Origin: JBFWRK01 sp050248955
GTDB lineage: Bacteria > Actinomycetota > Acidimicrobiia > Acidimicrobiales > Ilumatobacteraceae
Length of the DNA: 64,000 nt
Assembly (NCBI GenBank): GCA_050248955.1
Contig: JBFWRK010000007.1
Location: 173,550 to 237,549 of the forward strand
Reading direction: 5' to 3'
Shown: positions 26,212 to 32,636 of the stretch, in pieces
Numbering within the stretch: position 1 is the first letter of the stretch
Layout: the number at the start of each line of letters is the position of its first letter
Made by a program: the position numbers and the translations under genes
Notes under the pieces: model-generated
What the model saw: only the letters and a program-made list of their open reading frames with translations
What the model was told of the DNA's origin: nothing
Databases searched by the model: none

Positions 26212-26541
26212 TCAGGCCGCTGTGCCGGCCATCCCGCGCCGAGCCGCTTCGGCATCGGGCAGACGGATGAGCTTGTGGCGGACGATGTCGTCCGCGATGC
26301 GGAAGGAGCGCTCGACCTCGTCGAGAGCACCGCCCTGCGCCAGCAGGTTGAAGACCACGTAGTAGCCCTCGTCCTTCTTGTTCAACTGGTGCGAGAAGCG
26401 GCGCTTGCCCCACCAATCGGGCTTGCCGTGGACGGCGCCACCCTGGGCGGTGATCTGACCGGAGATGGTCTTCACCCACGCCTGGGCGTCCTGGTCTTCC
26501 AGGTCGCCGTCGAGAATGACCATGAGTTCGTAGGCTCGCAT
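26212..26541 (-). CDS. rpsF: 30S ribosomal protein S6
   Basis: A 109-residue S6: MRAYELMVILDGDLED, GKRRFSHQLNKKDEGYYVV and FRIADDIVRHKLIRLP match the family throughout. It is the first gene of the rpsF-ssb-rpsR-rplI-dnaB group. Its ATG at 26541 has GGGAGGT upstream; the open frame extends further but has no ribosome site there. Confidence 0.96.
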   Translation of the reverse strand: MRAYELMVILDGDLEDQDAQAWVKTISGQITAQGGAVHGKPDWWGKRRFSHQLNKKDEGYYVVFNLLAQGGALDEVERSFRIADDIVRHKLIRLPDAEAARRGMAGTAA

Positions 26542-26563
26542 GGCGAGCTGACCTCCCTTCGGA

Positions 26564-26580
26564 CCCGGCGGAGGGCCGGG
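26564..26580 (-). promoter_or_regulatory. Leader hairpin before rpsF
   Basis: CCCGGC-(5)-GCCGGG forms a 6-bp hairpin in the rpsF 5' leader, just before the ribosome site. Bacterial rpsF leaders often carry an S6:S18 autoregulatory element; whether this is one cannot be told from the sequence alone. Confidence 0.35.
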
Positions 26581-26619
26581 GCCCCAGCGGACGGGGCAGG
26601 GTTGATAGGGGACCGGGCG

Positions 26620-26649
26620 AGTGTAGCGGCAGGATGGGCCGACTCCGAA
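26620..26649 (-). promoter_or_regulatory. Probable rpsF operon promoter
   Basis: On the minus strand TTCGGA (26649-26644) and TACACT (26625-26620) are 18 nt apart. This would give a leader of about 70 nt that includes the hairpin at 26564-26580. Confidence 0.4.
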
Positions 26650-26703
26650 GGCCGCGTCGCAACATGCGAGGAGCATGCCCGATGGGTGTGTCACAGTGAC
26701 CAC

Positions 26704-27315
26704 GTGGACCTCAGGACGTGGATCACCACCGATCTCGCCGCGGTGCGGACCCGCTTCCACAGCGGCATCGCCGCCCACGTCCCCACCGAGCGGTGGACGA
26801 CGCGGCTCACCGCCGCAGCGGACACCGGCCCGGCGAACGACACGAACGCCCGTCCGTCCTCGTCCATCTCGTGGCTCCTGTTCCACCTCAGCTACCACCA
26901 CGACCTCGCCGTCAACACTGCGGTGCTCGGCCACCGCCCGCTGCTCGCCGACCGTCGCGGCCCGCTCGGCATCGCCGGCGCCGCCGCCGAGGCCGGGTTG
27001 CCCGAGCGGGAGGATCCCGAGATCAGTGCCGCGCTCGATGCCACGGCGCTCGTCGACTACGCGGACACTGTCATCGAGCGTTCGCTCGCCTGGATGGACC
27101 GGGTGGCGATCACCGCGTTCGACTCGATCCCGGATGCGTCGTGGCGGATCGAGGAGGAAGCCGGGGTGCGCCGGGACGCCGTGCCCTGGCTGCACGACAT
27201 GTGGACCGGCAAGCCCGTCTGGTGGTTCGTCCAGTGGGAAGCGGTCGGGCACGGCCACACGCACGTCGGCGAGATGACCGGCCTGCGCGGCCAGCTCGGG
27301 CACAGCCCGTTCTGA
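26704..27315 (+). CDS. DinB-like (four-helix) protein
   Basis: A 203-residue helical protein of the DinB/YfiT superfamily. SWLLFHLSYHHDLAVNTAVLG supplies the characteristic conserved histidine region, and VGHGHTHVGEMTG at the C-terminus supplies further metal-binding histidines. Members are thiol- or metal-dependent transferases and hydrolases. The GTG at 26704 was chosen as the first start after the divergent rpsF promoter. Its function is not known. Confidence 0.7.
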   Translation: MDLRTWITTDLAAVRTRFHSGIAAHVPTERWTTRLTAAADTGPANDTNARPSSSISWLLFHLSYHHDLAVNTAVLGHRPLLADRRGPLGIAGAAAEAGLPEREDPEISAALDATALVDYADTVIERSLAWMDRVAITAFDSIPDASWRIEEEAGVRRDAVPWLHDMWTGKPVWWFVQWEAVGHGHTHVGEMTGLRGQLGHSPF

Positions 27316-27339
27316 TCAGCCACGATCACGGGACCGAGT

Positions 27340-27373
27340 CAGGGTTCTCGATCGCCGGCGCTCGAGAACCCTG
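27340..27373. terminator. Perfect inverted repeat between convergent genes
   Basis: CAGGGTTCTCGA and its exact reverse complement TCGAGAACCCTG flank a 10-nt loop (TCGCCGGCGC), which can itself extend the pairing. It is located between the DinB-like and DUF192 genes, which converge. It is a plausible bidirectional terminator, without a T tract. Confidence 0.6.
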
Positions 27374-27444
27374 CCCGAGTTCCGTTCACCACCCGGAACC
27401 GGTCGGCGTCGGACGTCGATCGCCGGTCGTCGGATCGCAACTCG

Positions 27445-28020
27445 TCAGGCGCCGGTCTGGTCGCTGGTCGTCGGATCGCAGTCGCCGCGCAGCTCGACGA
27501 CGCTGCCGTCGCCGAGGCCGAGCTCGCCCAACCGTCCCTGGGCGACCTCGATCGCGACCTGGAACGGTTCGTCAGGGCCGTAGCTCGGACAGGGGTCGGC
27601 GACGCACGGCGCCATGTCGGCAACGCCGACCAATCCGCCATCGGCCCCGACGAACGCGATCGAGAGCGGGAGCAGCGTGTCCTTCATCCAGAAGCTCCGT
27701 CGGCCTGGCTCGTCGTAGCGGAACACCATGCCGTCGAGCCCACCGAGATCGGTGACGCCCATCAGACCGCGCGCCCGGTCGTCCTGGTTCTCGGCGAGCC
27801 ACATGCAGCGCTCGCAGACCGTGCCGTCGGCGGCGGTGATCCGCGCCAGGACCGTGCCGAACCCGCTCGGACCGTTCCCCGGCTCCGTCGCGAGCGGCGG
27901 GAGAGCACTGCTCGCCGCCGGCGTCGCGTCGCCGCTGCCGCGGACGTCGTCACCACCACACCCGGCGAGCACGGCGACCACGGCGACCGCGGCGAGGGGC
28001 ACGTGCCAGGGTCGACGCAC
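27445..28020 (-). CDS. DUF192 family lipoprotein
   Basis: A 191-residue exported protein. The signal ends with VLAGC (lipid-modified Cys21), then a short linker and a DUF192 domain with RARGLMGVTDL, GMVFRYDEPGRRSFWMKDTL and VADMAPCVADPCPSY. DUF192 proteins are small beta-barrels of unknown biochemical role. The start has no ribosome site: a TACCGT hexamer ends 6 nt upstream, shared with the divergent gene at 28044. Confidence 0.85.
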   Translation of the reverse strand: MRRPWHVPLAAVAVVAVLAGCGGDDVRGSGDATPAASSALPPLATEPGNGPSGFGTVLARITAADGTVCERCMWLAENQDDRARGLMGVTDLGGLDGMVFRYDEPGRRSFWMKDTLLPLSIAFVGADGGLVGVADMAPCVADPCPSYGPDEPFQVAIEVAQGRLGELGLGDGSVVELRGDCDPTTSDQTGA

Positions 28021-28026
28021 GACCGA

Positions 28027-28036
28027 ACGGTAGCGT
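28027..28036. promoter_or_regulatory. Overlapping bidirectional -10 element ACGGTAGCGT
   Basis: The plus strand reads TAGCGT (28031-28036), ending 7 nt before the GTG at 28044. The minus strand reads TACCGT (28032-28027), ending 6 nt before the DUF192 start at 28020. The two hexamers share the central TA. The same 10-mer, inverted, occurs at 31844-31853. Confidence 0.55.
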
Positions 28037-28043
28037 CGAGCCG

Positions 28044-28232
28044 GTGAGCCGGACGTGCGAGAGCTGCGGTGCGGACGAGGCGGAGCTGTGGGCCGTGCAC
28101 CGCCGCTACGTCACCCCGGAGTCGTGGGACTCGCCTGGTTCCGACCGGGTGCTCACCGAGATCGAGCTGTGGTGCTTCGCCTGCTGCACCCACTACCCGC
28201 ACCAACCGGTCGAGCACCCTGACGAGCCCTGA
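28044..28232 (+). CDS. Small zinc-ribbon-like protein
   Basis: A 62-residue protein with two CxxC-type pairs (CESCGADE and CFACCTHYPHQ) that could bind one zinc ion. The sequence between them, VHRRYVTPESWD, has no known domain. It is probably leaderless (TAGCGT 7 nt before the GTG). Small proteins of this pattern occur in related actinobacteria, from memory. The function is unknown. Confidence 0.6.
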   Translation: MSRTCESCGADEAELWAVHRRYVTPESWDSPGSDRVLTEIELWCFACCTHYPHQPVEHPDEP

Positions 28233-28246
28233 CGGGCGCGGACGAC

Positions 28247-28669
28247 TCAGCCCGTGCCGTCACCCCGGGTGCGCTGCTTGCGACCACCGACCGGGAGCAC
28301 CCGCAACAGGTGGTGCCACGAGCAGGCACAGCAGCATTCGACGATGTACGCCGACAGGTCTTCCTGGCTGCGGTTGAGTTGCGCCATCGTGCGCTTGTCG
28401 GAGACGCACCGGCCGTGTGCCGGCAGCCGCGGCCCGAACACGTACGTGACGAGCACGAGCTGGTTCTCCTCACAGATCGGGCACAGCACGGTCGTCTGCT
28501 CGCCGACGTTGTTCGCCGCCCGGAGGAGCTCTGGATGGGCATCACAGATCTGGTCGCGCCGGAGCCGGCCGCGCCGGTACTCGTTGATCAGCGCCCGCCG
28601 CGCGAGTCGATGATCGACCATGCCGCGACCGTTGCCGGCCCCGCGCAGCGCACCGGCTCCGAAGCTCAC
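28247..28669 (-). CDS. DUF5318 family protein
   Basis: About 140 residues. VDHRLARRALINEYRRGRL, CDAHPELLRAANNVG, CPICEENQLVLVTYVFG and VVECCCACSWHHLLR closely follow the actinobacterial DUF5318 pattern, including two CxxC pairs and a final Cys/His cluster likely to bind zinc. The GTG at 28669 has a TAGCCT hexamer 7 nt upstream; an ATG at 28621 (MVDHRLARR) is the shorter alternative. It has no known function, and in mycobacteria a relative is present as a single conserved gene. Confidence 0.75.
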   Translation of the reverse strand: MSFGAGALRGAGNGRGMVDHRLARRALINEYRRGRLRRDQICDAHPELLRAANNVGEQTTVLCPICEENQLVLVTYVFGPRLPAHGRCVSDKRTMAQLNRSQEDLSAYIVECCCACSWHHLLRVLPVGGRKQRTRGDGTG

Positions 28670-28676
28670 CGGACCG

Positions 28677-28682
28677 AGGCTA
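28677..28682 (-). promoter_or_regulatory. TAGCCT -10 element, leaderless DUF5318 start
   Basis: On the minus strand TAGCCT ends 7 nt before the GTG at 28669, which is in frame with the DUF5318 gene. Confidence 0.45.
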
Positions 28683-28686
28683 GCGA

Positions 28687-29322
28687 GTGGTCCAACACGA
28701 GTCGTCCGACAGGGGCCACACTCATGTCGTGGCATCGCACCTGTCCTACGGTCCGAACGTCCCTCACGACGGCGAGCTCCGCCTCTGCGGCGATGTCGTC
28801 GGCACGCGCGCGATCGAGCTCGGCATCGCCCCTGAGGTCAACGCCGTCGCGCTCGCCCGCGCCGGCGCCAAGGCGATCGCGGTCGATCCGTCGGCCGAGC
28901 GGATCGCCGCCGGCCGGACGATGGCCGAGCAGGAGGGTGTCCGAATCGAGTTCCACCACGGCGATCTCGCCGACCTCGGGTTCGCGACGAGCGGATCGGT
29001 CGACCTCGTGGTCGCGGTCGGCAGCCTCGACGGCGTCGACGACCTCTCTCGCGTGTTACGCCAGGTGCACCGGATCCTGAAGCCCGAGCACGCGCTCGTC
29101 ATGTCCTTCCGTCATCCGATCGCCGCCATGCTCGACGGCGCAGAGGTCGTGCTCCGCCGTCCCTACGGGCAGCCGCCGAGCCGCAGCATCAGCGAGCTGT
29201 TCACGGCGATGCACCGGACGAACTTCCGCGTCGACGTGATGCACGAGCTGTTCTCGATGGGTCAGGACAACGCGATGGTGCCGTCGACGTTGATCATCAG
29301 GGCGCGCAAGCTCGGCGTCTGA
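28687..29322 (+). CDS. Class I SAM-dependent methyltransferase
   Basis: A 197- to 211-residue Rossmann methyltransferase. Motif I is partly present as VGTRAIELGIAPEVNAVALAR; IAVDPSAERIAAGR gives the acidic ribose-binding position, and GSVDLVVAVGSLDG with LRQVHRILKPEHALVMSF gives motifs IV-VI. The usual GxGxG is degenerate. The acceptor is unknown. The start may be the GTG at 28687 or, more likely by homologue length, the GTG at 28729 (MASHLSYGPNV), which has CACACT 6 nt before it. Confidence 0.78.
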   Translation: MVQHESSDRGHTHVVASHLSYGPNVPHDGELRLCGDVVGTRAIELGIAPEVNAVALARAGAKAIAVDPSAERIAAGRTMAEQEGVRIEFHHGDLADLGFATSGSVDLVVAVGSLDGVDDLSRVLRQVHRILKPEHALVMSFRHPIAAMLDGAEVVLRRPYGQPPSRSISELFTAMHRTNFRVDVMHELFSMGQDNAMVPSTLIIRARKLGV

Positions 29323-29329
29323 GGCACGC

Positions 29330-30742
29330 TCAGGCGGTGCTCGGACGATGCTCCTGCCACCAGGAGTCGAGCCGGCGGCGGATCTCCTCCTCGCCGAGCA
29401 GGCCCTCCTCCAGACGGACCTCGAGGAGGAAGCCCATCGCCTTGCCGACCATCGGGCCGGGCGTGAGGCCGAGCTGCGTGATCACCTGGTTGCCGTCGAG
29501 CTCGGGCCGCAACGCCTTCAGCTCCTCCTGCGCGGCGAGCTCGACGATGCGCTCCTCGAGCTCGTCCATGCGTCCGGACAGCTGCTGCGCTTTGCGCTCG
29601 TTGCGCGTGGTGCAGTCGCAGCGGGTGAGGACGTTCAACTCGCCGAGCAGGTCGCCCGCGTCGCGCACGTAGCGGCGAACGGCCGAATCGGTCCAGCCGA
29701 GCTGGTAGGTGTGGAACCGGAGGTGGAGGTCGACGAGCGACGAGACCTTGCGAACGTCCTCCGTCGAGTAGCGCATCGCCTGCATCCGCTCCCGTGTCAT
29801 GCGGGCGCCGACCACGTCGTGGTGGTGGAACGTGACGCCCGTGCCCTTGCGGTAGCCGCGGGTCTTCGGCTTGCCGACGTCGTGGAAGAGCGCCGCGAGA
29901 CGGGTGATGCGGAAGTCGAAGTCGGGCTTGGCGTCGGGGCGCACGTTCTCGATGACGGCGACGGTGTGCGCGAGCACGTCCTTGTGGCGGTGGATCGGAT
30001 CCTGCTCGAGGCGGAGGTTCGGGAGCTCCGGGAGGAACTCGTCGGCGAGGCCCGTGTCGACGAGGAACCAGAGCCCGAGCGCCGGATGGTCGAGCGTCAT
30101 CAGCTTGTCGAACTCGTCCCGGATGCGCTCGGCCGACACGATCGCGAGGCGGTGGTGCATCTCCTTCACCGCAGCGACGAGGCCCGGCTCTGGCTCGAGG
30201 TCGTAGCCGCTCAGGAAGCGCGCTGCGCGCAGCATCCGCAACGGGTCGTCGCTGAAGCTCGCCTCCGGGCTCATCGGCGTGCGCAGGCGCTTGCCGGCGA
30301 GGTCGGCCGCGCCGCCGTGCGGGTCGACGAGCACGGGCTCATCGGTCGTCAGTTCGAGTGCCATCGCGTTGACGGTGAAGTCGCGCCGAGACAGGTCGCC
30401 CTCGATGGTGTCGCCGAAGGAGACCTCGGGCTTGCGCGAGTCGGGCGCGTACGCCTCGGCGCGGTGCGTCGTGACCTCGTACAGCCGGTCGCCCTTCTTC
30501 GCCCCGATCGTGCCGAAGCGCTCGCCCTGCGTCCAGATCGCGTCCGCCCAGCCTGCGAGCAGTTGCTTGATCTCCGCCGGGTGGGCGTCGGTGGTCGCGT
30601 CGTAGTCCTGGTCGCCGGAGCGCCCGATCAGCAGGTCCCGCACCGTGCCGCCGACGAGGAACAAGCGGTGCCCGGCCGCGTCGAAGCGCTCGGCCAACGG
30701 GCCGAGCTCCTCCAGGACGGGAGCAAAGCGCTCGGGAATCAC
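29330..30742 (-). CDS. pcnA: CCA tRNA nucleotidyltransferase / poly(A) polymerase family
   Basis: Adds or repairs the 3'-CCA of tRNAs. The 470-residue protein has the class II nucleotidyltransferase head (LVGGTVRDLLIGRSGDQDYD with catalytic acids), the RNA-binding neck, and an HD domain (LAALFHDVGKPKTRGY, HHHDVVGARM) as in actinobacterial PcnA. The mycobacterial homologue occupies the same position beside the DUF6049 gene. The start is leaderless: TAGCCT 6 nt before the GTG. Confidence 0.93.
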   Translation of the reverse strand: MIPERFAPVLEELGPLAERFDAAGHRLFLVGGTVRDLLIGRSGDQDYDATTDAHPAEIKQLLAGWADAIWTQGERFGTIGAKKGDRLYEVTTHRAEAYAPDSRKPEVSFGDTIEGDLSRRDFTVNAMALELTTDEPVLVDPHGGAADLAGKRLRTPMSPEASFSDDPLRMLRAARFLSGYDLEPEPGLVAAVKEMHHRLAIVSAERIRDEFDKLMTLDHPALGLWFLVDTGLADEFLPELPNLRLEQDPIHRHKDVLAHTVAVIENVRPDAKPDFDFRITRLAALFHDVGKPKTRGYRKGTGVTFHHHDVVGARMTRERMQAMRYSTEDVRKVSSLVDLHLRFHTYQLGWTDSAVRRYVRDAGDLLGELNVLTRCDCTTRNERKAQQLSGRMDELEERIVELAAQEELKALRPELDGNQVITQLGLTPGPMVGKAMGFLLEVRLEEGLLGEEEIRRRLDSWWQEHRPSTA

Positions 30743-30748
30743 CCGATC

Positions 30749-30754
30749 AGGCTA
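30749..30754 (-). promoter_or_regulatory. TAGCCT -10 element, leaderless pcnA start
   Basis: On the minus strand TAGCCT ends 6 nt before the GTG at 30742. Confidence 0.5.
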
Positions 30755-30816
30755 GGGGTGAGCGGTCGACGCGGCGGGCACGGTTCGCTCCGACCGCGGC
30801 GAACGAACGGCGCGCG

Positions 30817-31836
30817 CTACAGGAGCCCATGCTCGTACCAGAACGCGCGGACGGCTTCGACGTTGGTGATCCCGGGTCCCCCGGTCGTCGACGCTTCCGG
30901 GGCGAACTCGATGTCGAGCATCGCCGCGAGCGTCGCCGCGGTCGAGTCGCGCAGCGCCTGGAGGTCGTAGCCGCCCTCGAGCATCACGAGCCGCCGGCCG
31001 GGTGGCACGAGCGGCAGGAGCTGCGCGGTCAGCCGGCTGTAATCGCCCGAGGACAGGCCGAGGTCGGTGACCGGGTCCGCCTGGTGGGCGTCGAATCCGG
31101 CGGAGATGATCAGCCACGTCGGCGCGAACCGCGTGATCACCGGCAGCACGACGTCGCGCATCGCCCGGTCGTACGCCTCGCCGGTCGCGCCTGGCGGCAT
31201 CGGGACGTTGAGCGACGTGCCGAACCCCGTGCCTTCGCCGACGTCCTCGATCCGCCCCGTGCCCGGGTACAGCGGCCACTGGTGCAACGAGACGTACAGC
31301 ACGCGGGGGTCACCGAAGAACGCGTCCTGGGTGCCGTTGCCGTGGTGCGCGTCGTAGTCGACGATCGCGACGCGCTCGCCGGACGCGGCGAGATGGGCGG
31401 CGGCGATGGCGACGTTCGACAGCAGGCAGAAGCCCATCGATTGCGTGGGCGTGGCGTGGTGGCCGGGCGGTCGCACCGCGCAGAACGCCGCGCTCGCGCC
31501 CGCCTCGCCCCGCCGCAGCGCTTCGACCGCCGTGATCCCGGCGCCGGCGGCGAGCGTGGCCGCGTCCCACGAACCGGTGCTCGCCCGGGTGTCGGGATCG
31601 AGCCGCCCGCCACCCTGCCGGGAGACGTTCTCGACGTGATCGACGTAGACGGCGGCGTGCACCCGCTCGATCGCGGCTCGGGTCGCGGGCTCCGGTGCCA
31701 GTGGGACGAGGCCGTCGATGACCTCCGCGTCGCGCGCTCCGGCAAGGACCGCCTCGAGCCGGGCCGGTCGCTCCGGATGCCCCTCCCCGGTGAGGTGATC
31801 GAGGTAGGCCGCATGAGTCACGAAGAGCACCGGCAC
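30817..31836 (-). CDS. Histone deacetylase/acetylpolyamine amidohydrolase family protein
   Basis: A 339-residue zinc deacetylase of the HDAC class II type. It shows RPPGHHATPTQSMGFC (catalytic His pair), VAIVDYDAHHGNGTQDAFF (zinc Asp/His), LHQWPLYPG and IISAGFDAHQADP (third zinc ligand). It probably removes acetyl groups from polyamines, acetoin-related substrates or proteins. The GTG at 31836 gives MPVLFVTH, the normal N-terminus; the frame extends to 31884 without support. Its promoter overlaps that of the divergent GNAT gene, an interesting pairing of acetyl transfer and removal. Confidence 0.9.
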   Translation of the reverse strand: MPVLFVTHAAYLDHLTGEGHPERPARLEAVLAGARDAEVIDGLVPLAPEPATRAAIERVHAAVYVDHVENVSRQGGGRLDPDTRASTGSWDAATLAAGAGITAVEALRRGEAGASAAFCAVRPPGHHATPTQSMGFCLLSNVAIAAAHLAASGERVAIVDYDAHHGNGTQDAFFGDPRVLYVSLHQWPLYPGTGRIEDVGEGTGFGTSLNVPMPPGATGEAYDRAMRDVVLPVITRFAPTWLIISAGFDAHQADPVTDLGLSSGDYSRLTAQLLPLVPPGRRLVMLEGGYDLQALRDSTAATLAAMLDIEFAPEASTTGGPGITNVEAVRAFWYEHGLL

Positions 31837-31843
31837 CTGCCGA

Positions 31844-31853
31844 ACGCTACCGT
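31844..31853. promoter_or_regulatory. Overlapping bidirectional -10 element (inverted ACGGTAGCGT)
   Basis: The plus strand reads TACCGT (31848-31853), 9 nt before the GTG at 31863. The minus strand reads TAGCGT (31849-31844), 7 nt before the deacetylase GTG at 31836. It is the exact reverse complement of the 10-mer at 28027. Confidence 0.55.
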
Positions 31854-31862
31854 CATGGGCTG

Positions 31863-32636
31863 GTGAGGAGCATCGTGCGGCCATCCGACCAACCGCAAGG
31901 CCCGGCTTTCCGGCTGCTGCGCGGCGCCGGGCTCGTCGCTCGCGTACGTCCCTGGCCGCACGAGCCGAGCATCGCCCACCTCGTCACGCTCGACCAGCAG
32001 CTGCCGCTCCCGAGCGCCGTGCTCCGGTCCTGGCTGAACCAGTTGTCCGGGGATGGCTACACCCGTGTCCGCACGGGCGCGCTCGCGCCGTCGCACCGCT
32101 CGCCGTACGACGCGCTCGGCTTCACGGTCGCGCAGGAGCTCACGCTGCTCCACCTCGACCTGCGCGGCTCGCTCGCCCGCAGCGTCCGTGATGCAGGTCG
32201 AGCGTCCTCCGTCGTGCTGCGCCGCCACAGGGCCGACGAGCTCTCCGTCCTCGCGCGCGTCGACCAGTCGGCGTTCCCTCCCGGGTGGGGGCTCGACGCG
32301 ATGGGCCTGCTCGAAGCGGCCAGGGCGACACCGAGCTCCCGCATCCGCGTCGCCATCTCGCACGACGAGATCGTCGGCCTCGCGATCGCCGGGCGCAGCG
32401 CGTCGGCATCGTTCCTGCAACGACTGGCCGTCAGCCCGACCCATCGTCGCGCCGGGACCGGGACGGCGCTCGTCGCCGACGCGGTCACCTGGGCGATGCG
32501 GCGGCGGTGCCGGGCAATGGCGGTCAACACCCAGTCCGACAACGAGCCGGCGCTCGCGCTGTACTGCCGGCTCGGCTTCGAACCGTCACCCACGCCGCTC
32601 GTGGTCCTCGAGCGGCCGTTGAACGGCGAGCTGTGA
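31863..32636 (+). CDS. GNAT family N-acetyltransferase
   Basis: A 257-residue protein. The C-terminal half (about 120-257) has the acetyl-CoA binding motif, FLQRLAVSPTHRRAGTGTAL, followed by AVNTQSDNEPALALYCRLGF, as in RimI-like GNAT enzymes. The N-terminal half looks like a degenerate second GNAT domain. The substrate is unknown. It takes the place held by a Nudix gene (mutT4) beside DUF6049 in mycobacteria. Its stop overlaps the GTG of the DUF6049 gene, so the two are coupled. Confidence 0.82.
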   Translation: MRSIVRPSDQPQGPAFRLLRGAGLVARVRPWPHEPSIAHLVTLDQQLPLPSAVLRSWLNQLSGDGYTRVRTGALAPSHRSPYDALGFTVAQELTLLHLDLRGSLARSVRDAGRASSVVLRRHRADELSVLARVDQSAFPPGWGLDAMGLLEAARATPSSRIRVAISHDEIVGLAIAGRSASASFLQRLAVSPTHRRAGTGTALVADAVTWAMRRRCRAMAVNTQSDNEPALALYCRLGFEPSPTPLVVLERPLNGEL

